Shown here piece after piece: positions 18,601-27,011 of a stretch of 64,000 nucleotides of DNA (position 1 is its first letter; every line of letters begins with the position of its first letter). Where the stretch lies: the NCBI GenBank assembly GCA_965232265.1, contig CBDDPH010000002.1, positions 4,278,001 through 4,342,000 of the forward strand, in the 5' to 3' direction. The position numbers and the translations under genes were made by a program. The DNA is from VXRD01 sp965232265 (GTDB lineage Bacteria; Latescibacterota; UBA2968). The notes under the pieces were generated by a model. That model saw nothing but the letters and a program-made list of their open reading frames with translations, was not told where the DNA came from and did no database searches.

Positions 18601-19251
18601 CCCATCGGCGAAGACCTGTCGCCCGCATTCTTCCGGGGCGATAAAGTCAACGTGGGTTTCAACGAATACATCGCCTCCTTCAACGAATTTATCCCGCTCG
18701 TCGGTCGCTCTACACTCGCAATCCAGGTCTTCGGAGCCTACAAAGACGGCTATGTCAAAGAAGTACTACAAGAAGGCGGCACATTCGAAGGCGTATTCTA
18801 TTACCCCCTGCGCTATTATCTCGGTGGTCTGGGCACCTTGCGCGGCTATCCGTATTTCACCATTGCAGGCGGCAAAGCCCTCTTTGGTCGCACCACGCTG
18901 ACCTTGCCCATCTTTAAGCACATCGGTGCGGAATTACCGCCCCTCTTTTTCGACAAAATCTACGCCTCGCTCTTCTTTGAATTTGGCGGCACATCCAATG
19001 CCGCCAGCCTCGGCGATATTTTTGACGTAAACGAAGAAGTACACAGTGGGCGATGGGACAAATTCAAAAACGCTTTCCTATTTGACTACGGCGCCGAAAT
19101 CCGATTCCAGATGTTTTCGCATTACCGCTTGCCCCTGTTCGGCTATTTCATCGTCGCCCGTCCCACCAAACTCGAAGTCCCATCCCGCAACAACCCCGAT
19201 ATCATCGAGGAGGTAAGTGGGATGCGCTTCTATTTTGGCTTATCATTGTAA
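15676..19251 (+). CDS. Exported metalloprotease-like / PD40 beta-propeller / outer-membrane barrel fusion
   Basis: A 1,191-residue protein starting at a GTG with AAAGGAG upstream. Residues 1-22 are a signal peptide ending AQA. HELAH at 169-173, with FAEGIAQYE downstream, is a gluzincin-type zinc site (peptidase MA-like). From about 345 to 660 there are TolB/PD40 propeller blades (YSPQGDKLGFIS, LSPDGKQIAFVT, WSPDGKHLLFSV, WLPDGSGFVFSS). The last about 490 residues are aromatic, alternating beta strands ending GLGTLRGYPYFTIAGG..., like the BamA/surface-antigen barrel. It is presumably anchored in the outer membrane with protease and propeller in the periplasm. The substrate is unknown. Confidence 0.85.
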   Translation: MKVLKTLTLLVFTCLISHTAQAQPPSLGPAKAIGVDLANTPLNRPSPDQKSYTYWKPETADGFFPSLLGLRSAGAQMIRTRYFNIYFSTAEKTARQIADFCDEVLSNLMRHYPTFVDRIAPIHVVVDDQADYLGNAFAVYSANYIHFWTNPIDWEIRGTSDWVRNVFVHELAHIVTLKAAYKGLPFQIGIVNASRANENPDFSFTLGLYHLAVNSGFAEGIAQYEATQYGDDRWDTHRDMLLRMAALENDLLSLASMGQLGGKGNFHGEMVYNQGYAMLNYIGERFGPPVVRQIFEHRPIINFNSSLKKATGVSAKQLYRDWKAHIEEQYGAVQSDIEEAGEREGELIVDRGGLDYHPVYSPQGDKLGFISNDDSDYFITELKVMDLTTKKVTKIADRVDNRFVWTASGDSLMYIKAVGARWDIFTYDIKTKKETRVTVGLRGKDPTLSPDGKQIAFVTMRDGTANIGLVNTDGTDVRYLTHNNDATQYFGPKWSPDGKHLLFSVFRTGEDRDIAIIDVDATTWEKKKGRRSLKKEEVDTQLDSLQQAKADSLKAFPDSLAYANNANFKAIVHSTADERDPIWLPDGSGFVFSSDRTGIFNLYTHDMATGEQKQLTNVVGGAFLPTISPDAKDVIYAGYHAANYSLYRIPLSVAVAVESPEGVERDYAEIYTGKSITDLHDIGRYSTRLVSYGITPIALLGPTFIGNRFGLDQLSAGVQWAWGDLLGSDVFVTTALIGKNFKRQQDFNSEFAFYYQNSLTPILSEQSTYVPRIFFGGSRQTINSIVDLGTIQTVRDTLSGTLITTNDQGQQVLIPNVTQYLDLTVTEEDDFKDVFSDFTIGAEMGAGRGHAFSLAYGYRKYSENLHAVQVLYDSSRVFQTNLGTGTIEDITDQIPGPGYGTQETVLDDFLYKELDFFKSHEWMGGWSYITLKPATDLYINPSGGRALSFRYRRINATVIDSLARTPDVDGDFTPDPIGEDLSPAFFRGDKVNVGFNEYIASFNEFIPLVGRSTLAIQVFGAYKDGYVKEVLQEGGTFEGVFYYPLRYYLGGLGTLRGYPYFTIAGGKALFGRTTLTLPIFKHIGAELPPLFFDKIYASLFFEFGGTSNAASLGDIFDVNEEVHSGRWDKFKNAFLFDYGAEIRFQMFSHYRLPLFGYFIVARPTKLEVPSRNNPDIIEEVSGMRFYFGLSL

Positions 19252-19270
19252 AGCCACCTCTCGCAATCCA

Positions 19271-19304
19271 GTGCTCCGCCGGTTTATACCGGCGGAGCAC
19301 TTTT
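19271..19304 (+). terminator. Rho-independent terminator after the protease-barrel gene
   Basis: The inverted repeat GTGCTCCGCCGGT / ACCGGCGGAGCAC with a loop of a few bases is followed by TTTT. It lies 20 bases after the stop of the 1,191-residue protein gene. Confidence 0.85.
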
Positions 19305-19313
19305 CACGCTTCT

Positions 19314-19334
19314 CATCTGCGTTCATCTGCGGAT
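19314..19334 (+). repeat. Dispersed repeat (CATCTGCGTTCATCTGCGGAT)
   Basis: These 21 bases between the terminator and the UbiA-type gene recur almost unchanged, with one extra CATCTGCGT-type unit, at 54688-54716 inside a coding sequence. It looks like one member of an intergenic repeat family. Confidence 0.6.
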
Positions 19335-19364
19335 CGCTTTTGACTTTGCACAAACTTTAAGATC

Positions 19365-20231
19365 ATGCTTCCACTCATCCACGCGATGCGCCCGCGCGAA
19401 TGGGTCAAAAATGTCTTTGTATTGGCCGCGCTCGTTTTTACCAAACGCATTTTTGAACCCAACGACCTCCTGCAAGGCAGTCTGGCCTTTCTCTGTTTCT
19501 GCCTCATATCTGGCGCAGCGTATCTTTTTAACGACATCCGAGACAAAGAAAACGACCATCAGCATCCTCTAAAACGCCATCGCCCCATCGCCTCGGGTGC
19601 TCTCCGCGTCTCTGTCGCCGCCATTGCCGCTATCCTCCTCGCCCTTATCGCCCTTATCGGGGGATTTTACGTACATCCCCATTTTGGCATCGTCCTCCTT
19701 ATCTATGCGGTACTGAACATCGCCTATACGCTGTACCTCAAACACATCGTCATCCTCGATGTCATGATCATTGCCGCGGGATTTCTTCTGCGCGCCATCG
19801 GCGGCGCAGTGGCGATTCAAGTCGCCATTTCCTCTTGGTTCATCCTCTGCACCATGTTGCTGGCACTATTTCTCGGCTTTGCCAAGCGCCGGCATGAACT
19901 CGCCCTGCTCGAAGGAGATGCCAGCACCCACCGCCGCATCCTCGCAGAATATTCCCCACAATTTCTCGATCAGATGATCGCCATCGTCACAGCCGGCGCA
20001 CTGGTATCCTACGCACTTTACACCATGTCGTCCGAAGTCATTGAAAAACTCGGCACCACATATCTCAACCTCACCATACCCTTTGTGATTTACGGCATGT
20101 TGCGCTATCTCTATCTCATCTACAAAAAAGATGGGGGCGGCAATCCCACCTCCACCGTATTGGGCGATATCCCTCTCCTGATCGCCTGCGCCCTGTGGTT
20201 ACTAACCCTATGTGTAATACTCTACGTCTAA
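19365..20231 (+). CDS. UbiA-family prenyltransferase, decaprenyl-phosphate phosphoribosyltransferase-like
   Basis: A 288-residue membrane protein with about eight or nine TM helices. The motif FNDIRDKENDHQHPLKRHRPIASG is the Asp-rich, KxxRP form typical of 5-phosphoribosyl-1-pyrophosphate:polyprenyl-phosphate transferases (DPPR synthase) rather than of quinone-forming UbiA enzymes. The second Asp region is less clear (KHIVILDVMIIAAGFLLR). The product would be a polyprenyl-phospho-ribose/arabinose donor for envelope glycans. No epimerase genes are adjacent. Confidence 0.85.
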   Translation: MLPLIHAMRPREWVKNVFVLAALVFTKRIFEPNDLLQGSLAFLCFCLISGAAYLFNDIRDKENDHQHPLKRHRPIASGALRVSVAAIAAILLALIALIGGFYVHPHFGIVLLIYAVLNIAYTLYLKHIVILDVMIIAAGFLLRAIGGAVAIQVAISSWFILCTMLLALFLGFAKRRHELALLEGDASTHRRILAEYSPQFLDQMIAIVTAGALVSYALYTMSSEVIEKLGTTYLNLTIPFVIYGMLRYLYLIYKKDGGGNPTSTVLGDIPLLIACALWLLTLCVILYV

Positions 20232-20439
20232 CCGCGCTTTTGTACGGACGAAAAATTTTTCGCCCATCATTTTTCACCCCTGCACGCGGGCATTGTGAAA
20301 AAACTTAGTATTTTGTATTTTGAAATCCGCTGATTGTTTTAATTCCTAATGGACTGGTCTGGGCTGCGACCAGTTGTACAACGTTCCCTAATTCTTTTCC
20401 TAATTTCTAATTTTTAATTCTTTCACAAGGAGTTCCCGA

Positions 20440-22008
20440 ATGCCAGAGCAACCAAATATTTTGCTGATCATGAACGACGATATGGGCTATTCTGATATTG
20501 GATGTTACGGAGGTGAGATCCACACGCCAAATTTAGATCAACTCGCTGCCAATGGGTTGCGATTCACCCAATTTTACAACACAGCGCGGTGCTGCCCTAC
20601 GCGGGCGTCGTTGCTCACGGGATTGCACCCCCATCAAGCCAGTGTGGGACACATGATGGATGATCGGGAATACGAAGGGTATCGGGGCGATCTGAACTTT
20701 AAGAGCGTAACCGTTGCCGAAGTACTCAAGACCGTGGGATATGCGACCTATATGAGCGGCAAATGGCATATTACGCGGCATACAGATGCGGATGGCCCCA
20801 AACACAGTTGGCCCTGTCAGCGCGGATTTGATCGCTTTTTTGGCATCATTACCGGTGCCGCCAATTATTGGAAGCCGCAAACACTCACGCGAGACAACGA
20901 GCAAATTACAGTGGATGAATTTCCAGAGGATTTCTTTTTGACCGACGCCATCAGCGATCAGGCGGCGGATTATATCCGCGAACACGCGCAGACAAATGGA
21001 GATCAGCCATTCTTTTTATACACCGCATATACCGCACCCCATTGGCCCCTGCACGCGCACGATGAAGACATTGCAAAATACAAAGACCGTTTTGCCGCGG
21101 GATGGGATCAACTGCGCGAAGAGCGTCTGGCGCGCATGCGCGAAATGGGCATCTTAAAACCCGAATGGGGACTGAGCGACCGCGACCCCTCTCAAGTGCC
21201 CTGGGAAGAAGCCGACCACAAAGCGTGGCAGCAGCGGCGCATGGAAGTTTATGCCGCGCAAGTTGACCGCATGGATCAGGGCATCGGGCGCATCGTCCAA
21301 TCCCTCGAAGAGACCGGACAACTGGACAACACCCTGATCGTATTTTTAGCCGACAATGGGGGATGCGCCGAAGAACTGGGCGGCGGCATGCGACGCAGCG
21401 CGATTGCACCGGCCACTACGCGCAATGGTCGCCCAGTCCAACGTGGCAACGATCCAGACATCATGCCGGGGGACGAAACCACGTACCAGAGCTACGGCGT
21501 ACCCTGGGCCAACGTATCCAACACGCCATTTCGCCTGTACAAGCACTGGGTCCACGAAGGCGGCATTGCAACGCCCTTTATCGCACACTGGCCCGCTCGC
21601 ATAACAGACAGCGGCGCATTGCGCGAGCAACCCGGCCAGCTTACCGATGTCATGGCAACCTGTCTCGATATAGCGGGCACCGAGTATCCCGAGACCTATA
21701 ATGGACACGAGATTTTACCCCTCGAAGGCACCTCGCTAACGCCGATCTTTGACAATCGGGACAACGGCAAAGAATATCTAATCTGGGAACACGAAGGCAA
21801 TGGCGCGATTCGCAAAGGCAAGTGGAAACTGGTCAAGCGCTACCCGGGCGATTGGGAGCTATACGACATTGAAGCCGACAGATCGGAACTCCGCGATCTG
21901 GCAAATGACAATCCCGATGTCGTATCCGAACTCGCGGCAATTTACGACGCCTGGGCAGAGCGTTGTGGGATAGAACCCTGGGACAACATCCTCGCCAAGC
22001 GCGGGTGA
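20440..22008 (+). CDS. Arylsulfatase-type sulfatase
   Basis: A 522-residue member of the type I sulfatase family. NILLIMNDDMGYSDIGCYGG supplies the metal-binding Asp pair; Cys51 in CCPTRASLLTG is the residue expected to be converted to formylglycine (CxPxR). Later motifs GKWHI and ADNGG fit calcium and sulfate binding. No signal peptide is visible. An AAGGAG site lies before the ATG. It heads an operon with a PhyH-like oxygenase and a second sulfatase, suggesting breakdown of a sulfated substrate. The maturation enzyme is not in the window. Confidence 0.93.
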   Translation: MPEQPNILLIMNDDMGYSDIGCYGGEIHTPNLDQLAANGLRFTQFYNTARCCPTRASLLTGLHPHQASVGHMMDDREYEGYRGDLNFKSVTVAEVLKTVGYATYMSGKWHITRHTDADGPKHSWPCQRGFDRFFGIITGAANYWKPQTLTRDNEQITVDEFPEDFFLTDAISDQAADYIREHAQTNGDQPFFLYTAYTAPHWPLHAHDEDIAKYKDRFAAGWDQLREERLARMREMGILKPEWGLSDRDPSQVPWEEADHKAWQQRRMEVYAAQVDRMDQGIGRIVQSLEETGQLDNTLIVFLADNGGCAEELGGGMRRSAIAPATTRNGRPVQRGNDPDIMPGDETTYQSYGVPWANVSNTPFRLYKHWVHEGGIATPFIAHWPARITDSGALREQPGQLTDVMATCLDIAGTEYPETYNGHEILPLEGTSLTPIFDNRDNGKEYLIWEHEGNGAIRKGKWKLVKRYPGDWELYDIEADRSELRDLANDNPDVVSELAAIYDAWAERCGIEPWDNILAKRG

Positions 22009-22025
22009 GTAAAAAGGAAAACACC

Positions 22026-22787
22026 ATGACACCAACAGATATCACAGATGAAATGCTGGCAACATATCGGCGCGATGGCGTCATAAAAATCCCACAGATC
22101 ATCTCGCCGGAAGAAGTGGCAGAATTTCGTCAGGCATCCCTGGATATACTGGAAGCAATGCCAAAAGATCCAAACCGGCCATTTAATCAAAAAGTGAACG
22201 TATGGCGAGAAGACGCAGTACTGCGAAACTTGACACAACACCCGAATGTCGGCGCAGTCGCAGAGAAAATAGCGGGCGTGCGATTGCGGATCTGGCACGA
22301 TCACATTCTGGCAAAAATGCCAGAACTCGAAGTGCCAACAGCATTCCATCAAGACCTGGTGAAATGGCCTTATGATCGCAATTCCAACGCCCTATCGGCG
22401 TGGATCGCGCTACAGGATACCCCCGTAGAAATGGGATGCATGTCATTTGTACAGGGATCGCACCAAATGAAAGACGTACCGAACATGGCGACAAATAATC
22501 AGGAAGGGTGGCGGGAATTTGCACCGGAAATCGCGTGGCGCACCAGAGTAACGCACCCGCTTCAGGCGGGGGATTGCACATTTCATCACGGAATGACATT
22601 TCACACCGCAGGACCGAATCAAACCGATGATTGGCGGGTGGGATACGTGATAATTTTCGTCGATGCAGCAGCAAAATACACCGGCAAAAAACATGTCGTC
22701 ACAGACCCCCTGAGACTGGCACCTGATACATTGCCGCCAGACGATCATTTTCCACCCGTAGTGAAATTTTTTGGAGACCAAAAATGA
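22026..22787 (+). CDS. Phytanoyl-CoA dioxygenase family (PhyH) Fe(II)/2-oxoglutarate oxygenase
   Basis: A 253-residue double-stranded beta-helix protein. His108 and Asp110 in FHQDLVKW form the HxD half of the iron site and His193 in FHTAGPNQ is the distal His; the following basic residues (WRVGY) would bind 2-oxoglutarate. The start is the ATG at 22026 after AAAAAGGAAA. It lies between two sulfatase genes, 17 bases after the first and overlapping the second by four bases (ATGA), so it probably oxidises a related substrate. The substrate is unknown. Confidence 0.88.
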   Translation: MTPTDITDEMLATYRRDGVIKIPQIISPEEVAEFRQASLDILEAMPKDPNRPFNQKVNVWREDAVLRNLTQHPNVGAVAEKIAGVRLRIWHDHILAKMPELEVPTAFHQDLVKWPYDRNSNALSAWIALQDTPVEMGCMSFVQGSHQMKDVPNMATNNQEGWREFAPEIAWRTRVTHPLQAGDCTFHHGMTFHTAGPNQTDDWRVGYVIIFVDAAAKYTGKKHVVTDPLRLAPDTLPPDDHFPPVVKFFGDQK

Positions 22788-24208
22788 GCACTCCCAACAT
22801 AATTTTAATGATGTGCGACGACTTGGGATATGGCGATGTGGGATTTAACGGAAATGAGATCATCAAAACCCCGAACTTGGACCGCCTGGCGAGCAACGGC
22901 ATCCGGTTCACGCGATTTTATGCGGGAGGACCCGTGTGTTCCCCAACGCGGGGAACGTGTTTGACCGGGCGGCATTATTTTCGATATGGCGTAACACATG
23001 CCAATCGCGGACACTTGCCCACACAGGAAATAACACTGGCGCGCATGTCGAAATCCTTCGGCTATGCGACCGGACACTTTGGCAAATGGCATCTGGGAAC
23101 GCTGGACCCGAATTATTCGGGCAAGGCCAATCGCAATCCAGCGCGCAATTACGCCCCGCCCTGGGAGCGGGATTACGATGAGACATTTGCCACAGAGTAC
23201 GCGGTTCCCACCTGGGATCCAGCAGTAGATATTAACCAGAGGACCGGAGAACGACTGGACCGCCCCTGGGCCTCGCCATATTACGAAAATGGCGTACTCG
23301 CAACGGAAAATCTGGAAGGATGCGATTCCCGAGTCTTGATGGATCGCGCAATTCCATTTATCGAACAAGCTGTTGAAAATGGCGAGCAATTCCTTACGAC
23401 AATCTGGTTTCACGCGCCCCACAGCCCCGTCGTTGCCGGCCCGGAATATCGCGCAATGTATTCCGAATACAGCGAAGATGAACAGCACTATTACGGCTGT
23501 ATCACCGCCATAGACGATCAGGTGGGGCGGTTGTATCACGCCTTGGAAGCATGGGGCGTAGCCGACAACACCATGATCTGGTTCTGTTCGGACAACGGTC
23601 CCGAAGGCCGCACGGGTCAAAGTGGCCGTCACCGGGGATCAACAGGCGGATTGCGTGGACGCAAACGGTCTCTATTTGACGGCGGCGTGGGCGTACCCGC
23701 GCTATTGCATTGGCCGGGCCATGCAGAACCCGGGCGCACAGTGGAAATGCCGTGCAGCACGCTGGATTACTTCCCCACAATCGCCGAGGTCATGGGATAT
23801 GAAATGCCCGATAATCGCCCCATTGACGGCATCAGTCTCCTGCCCGTGATTGAAGGAAACATGACAGAACGTCCCACGCCCATTCCGTATCGATTCAACA
23901 GCCCCAAAAACGCGATGTTTGGCGCCCCGACCATCTCAATGATCGACAATCGCTATAAATGCCTGACCAATTTATCGAGCGATGGCAGCGAAGATCTGTG
24001 TTTTGACATGATTGAAGACCGCGCAGAAACGACCAACTTGGCAAACGAGCAACGCGAGCGAATGGGACAAACCCGCGAGACCCTGCGCCAATGGCTCCGC
24101 TCATGCGAGGTCAGCCACAACGGTGGCGATTACGACGAAGCTTATGAACCCGTCGCGCCTTATGAAGAAGTCACCGGAGACTGGCCTGGAAGAAGAAATA
24201 GAAATTGA
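22784..24208 (+). CDS. Sulfatase
   Basis: A 474-residue type I sulfatase. The N-terminal metal motif is MMCDDLGYGDVGFNG; Cys52 in CSPTRGTCLTG is the formylglycine site; GKWHLGTLD and SDNGPEGR follow in the usual order. It starts within the stop codon of the PhyH gene (ATGA), so translation is coupled. After its stop the sequence changes to A+T-rich, largely non-coding DNA. Confidence 0.93.
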   Translation: MSTPNIILMMCDDLGYGDVGFNGNEIIKTPNLDRLASNGIRFTRFYAGGPVCSPTRGTCLTGRHYFRYGVTHANRGHLPTQEITLARMSKSFGYATGHFGKWHLGTLDPNYSGKANRNPARNYAPPWERDYDETFATEYAVPTWDPAVDINQRTGERLDRPWASPYYENGVLATENLEGCDSRVLMDRAIPFIEQAVENGEQFLTTIWFHAPHSPVVAGPEYRAMYSEYSEDEQHYYGCITAIDDQVGRLYHALEAWGVADNTMIWFCSDNGPEGRTGQSGRHRGSTGGLRGRKRSLFDGGVGVPALLHWPGHAEPGRTVEMPCSTLDYFPTIAEVMGYEMPDNRPIDGISLLPVIEGNMTERPTPIPYRFNSPKNAMFGAPTISMIDNRYKCLTNLSSDGSEDLCFDMIEDRAETTNLANEQRERMGQTRETLRQWLRSCEVSHNGGDYDEAYEPVAPYEEVTGDWPGRRNRN

Positions 24209-25108
24209 TCGGTTAGAGGCTGCGAGTAGATTTTCACGGGGAAAAAGTGATAAATTGCTTGCATCTCGGTATAATTTTGAATGGCGGGTGGTCTCAAGAC
24301 CTGTGTCATTTGGCGCAGTCGGCGAGTACGCTGAACCCGTCATCATTTTTTTTCTCTCAATAGATTTTTTCCTTCGAATGTTAAAAAATACTTGACAGCC
24401 CGAATAGGTGGACTTATTTTGCATTTCAAGTTTTAAGATGTGTTTCGCAATGCAAAAGGAGAAGACCTTGCATCAGCTTATTTCAAATCTTCGCACCATT
24501 TCGGCACCATTCATTATTCCTAACAATGTGGCTGAAATATTTTTCACCTCTCCAAAAATTCACGTAAGTTATTGTTTATCAATAACTTACAAGATCGGGG
24601 GGGGGGGGGGGTAGATTTAAACCCTCTTTCTACCGGCCTTCCTTCCACTCCGCATTTCCCGCATTCGCCTGTCTGCTGTGCCAACGGCACAGGCAGGCAC
24701 AATTCCACCTTTTTTTGTCGCACGATTTTTCCTCAGCATTTTCCAACGCCTGCCTCTACCTACGCCTACAGGACAGGGAAGCGTGCGGATATCTGTTTGC
24801 CATGTCCAGGGCAGGCATACATACAGGTAGGCAGCAAAACGTCAGTCTGTTGTACTATCCCCATACCCACTCATGGGTCTTTCTATTTTTATAAAAATCT
24901 GTGCAGGATAATTGAGGATTAGAGTTTATGTGCAACACGGATAAGAGATGAAACCAGTATGGCTTTAGCCACCAAGCAGCCTGAATCTGAGGGAACAGTT
25001 GGGAGGTTTGCGAGTCTTAAAGCTATTTTCATATTGATGGAAGCCTATGCAAGGATTAGTCCTGATTTATGAAACCGATTATTATCGACTGATAATGCGT
25101 AGTTAAAT
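24209..25108 (+). other. 900-base gene-free boundary of the accessory island
   Basis: No convincing gene is visible on either strand. The base composition becomes A+T-rich from here to about 36.5 kb. The stretch contains a perfect hairpin followed by 15 G (24564-24611) and, from about 24668 to 24840, several partly palindromic GGCAGGCA / CCTGCC-like runs (for example GTGCC-AAC-GGCAC) that resemble a dispersed repeat; a similar TGCCTACCTACC ... GGCAGGCA stretch occurs near 135-170. I see no integrase or tRNA gene that would define an attachment site. Confidence 0.6.
24564..24611 (+). repeat. Hairpin followed by a run of 15 G
   Basis: GTAAGTTATT (24564-24573) and AATAACTTAC (24581-24590) form a perfect 10-base stem with a 7-base loop, and after six bases a homopolymer of 15 G runs from 24597 to 24611. 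The length of such a G tract is prone to slippage and sequencing error. No gene depends on it in any obvious way. Confidence 0.7.
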
Positions 25109-26334
25109 ATGAATTCTCCAGAATCCAATGATCGGGAGAGGCATTTAGTATCCCAGACCAGTTTAGAACAGGACGCAAAAGTATCGATTGATGAATTTGG
25201 GAAGTTGAGTTTTTTATTTGTAAAATACTTTTTGCTTCTAATACTTACATTTTTCTTTTTGTTGCTACTGGTTGTGGGAATCCTGTCCTGGCATTTAGAA
25301 ATGGAGATTACCGTTGATGGCAATGGCTTAGTTCGACCTAAAATTCTACATCGAGTGAAAACACAAATAGACGGAATAATAAAGAACGTCCACATTCAGC
25401 AATGGGACAAAGTTAAACCCGGTACGATATTAATAGAGATAGATGATAGTGATATCGAGGCTGAAATTGTGAAAATAAGGCGCGAAATTTCGATAAATGA
25501 CAGTAGAATTTCAGAAATCGAAATAGCTATTGAAGGAGAAAAAAATATTATAGAAGCAGAGCTTCTTGGTACAACTATGGATAGCCTGAGTGCGGACCTC
25601 CATCTTCAGCAACTTCGGAAAGAATATCAATTGTATAATGAGTATTTGAAAAAAAACGCAGTCTGTCCGTAGATGACTTAATGCCTGTTAGACTCAGAGA
25701 AATCTCTGTCTCTAAAACAAATATAGAAATTGAGAAGAATAGACGAAGGCTAAAGGAAATAGATACGCGAAGACAGCAGATTCAAACTATAAAGCAAATC
25801 CAAGAAAAATTGGTTCAGGAAATTTCATTTTTAGAGAATGTTCAAAGCAAAATGCGCCTGGAAGCCTCCTGCGAAGGGACTGTTCTAACTCCAGATTTAC
25901 ATTTGCGAATAGGGGATAGGGTGCAAGCAGGAGAAATAATTCTGGAGTTGGGTGATATGACAGATTGGCAAGCAATACTTTATATTTCAGAAATGGATAT
26001 TTCAAAAATAAAAATTGGGCAAATTGTAAAGCTTTTTATAGAGGCATTTCCCCACATGGAATATAAGATCTTCCAAGGGGTCGTCGAAGGACTACCTGCA
26101 CAACCTGTAAACATAAACTCTTTGGACGTATCTTCAAAATCTATATATCCAGTCAAAGTGATGCTACTCAATCCAGCAATTCAGAATGGAGAGGTTAAAT
26201 ACTCCTTATCTTATGGGATGACAGTCGAGGGAAAAATTGTTATAGAACGAGGTCACGTACATGATTTGATATGGAAAAAATTTCTTCAAAAGATAGACAA
26301 ATTGAGTTTTCCAGATTTTCATCTCAAAAATTAG
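25109..26334 (+). pseudogene. HlyD-type membrane fusion protein, split by a frameshift
   Basis: Two frames join into one periplasmic adaptor. The first part (25109-25672, 187 residues) has a TM helix at about residues 32-54 and the first half of a lipoyl-like hairpin (GNGLVRPKILHRVKTQIDGII ... VKPGTILIEI), then coiled coil. The second part continues in the -1 frame to 26334 with coiled coil, the second lipoyl half (ASCEGTVLTPDLHLRIGDRVQAGEII) and a beta-barrel. The shift lies at an 8-A run, 25649-25656; one extra A would restore a single protein. It would pair with the ABC exporter at 27012. Whether it is a true mutation, a sequencing error or ribosomal frameshifting cannot be told from the sequence. 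Confidence 0.75.
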
Positions 26335-26985
26335 GTGATGATGAGTATGAAATACCGTCTTATGATAATCTTGATTTTGTCATTTTGGCCCTCCAGGAAT
26401 GATTGTCAGGAAATCTATACTGGATTTGGGTTTGGATTTGGTCCTTCATTTCCAGTGATAAACCAGACCAAAGATCCTTGCGGCCCTTTAGATATATTAG
26501 ACAGCTGTCATACCTCTTTAAATCTCGTCAAAAATCAGAAGGGATCTGTGGTAAACAGTGAGTTTTTTGTTGGATACGAACCATTTGAGTTGTCTTTGCA
26601 CAGTTCTTTTTTTTTTATACCTCAAAGAGCGATACAGAATGCACAAGAATATCGCTCTTTTGATTCTGGTGGTTGGTTAAATTCATTTCTCATTGAATTA
26701 AGGTACAAAGTTTCAGCAAGGCTGTTCAGACCATATCTAAACGTCGGAATAGGTGCCTTTTATTTTCGTCCTGAAGATAATCAGGATTCGTTCCCAAAGC
26801 TACATTTTGGTGGATTATTTGGGTTGGGTAGTGAATTTGCCTTGAAAAAAAGAGAAGTCTATTTTTTTAGCGAAATCCGTTTTCAATATTTACATCTTAG
26901 AGGGATACGAGAAGATGTTTCCGAAAAGATAACAGGCACATTGGACTTTATTGCTGGATGTAGATTTTGGATAGCCTTTCAGTAA
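26335..26985 (+). CDS. Outer-membrane beta-barrel-like protein of the export locus
   Basis: A 216-residue protein with an N-terminal hydrophobic segment (MKYRLMIILILSFWPS) acting as a signal peptide and then alternating aromatic/polar strands (GFGFGFGPSFPV, FFVGYEPFELSLHSSFFF, LFRPYLNVGIGAFYFR, GLFGLGSEFAL, FFSEIRFQYLHLRG) typical of small OmpA-like barrels. The start is one of several nested GTG/ATG codons at 26335-26347, directly after the adaptor stop, so it is probably coupled to it. It is not a TolC-type channel; its role in export is unknown. Confidence 0.65.
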   Translation: MMMSMKYRLMIILILSFWPSRNDCQEIYTGFGFGFGPSFPVINQTKDPCGPLDILDSCHTSLNLVKNQKGSVVNSEFFVGYEPFELSLHSSFFFIPQRAIQNAQEYRSFDSGGWLNSFLIELRYKVSARLFRPYLNVGIGAFYFRPEDNQDSFPKLHFGGLFGLGSEFALKKREVYFFSEIRFQYLHLRGIREDVSEKITGTLDFIAGCRFWIAFQ

Positions 26986-27011
26986 CAATTTAGAGAATAT
27001 GGACATAGCAT

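Noticed and set aside
24408..24614. Small open frame of 68 codons running into the G tract
   Set aside because: No ribosome binding site, poly-Gly end created by the homopolymer, no recognisable motif.
24209..25108. Attachment site or integrase marking the island border
   Set aside because: No tRNA gene, integrase or matching direct repeats were found at the two ends of the A+T-rich block.
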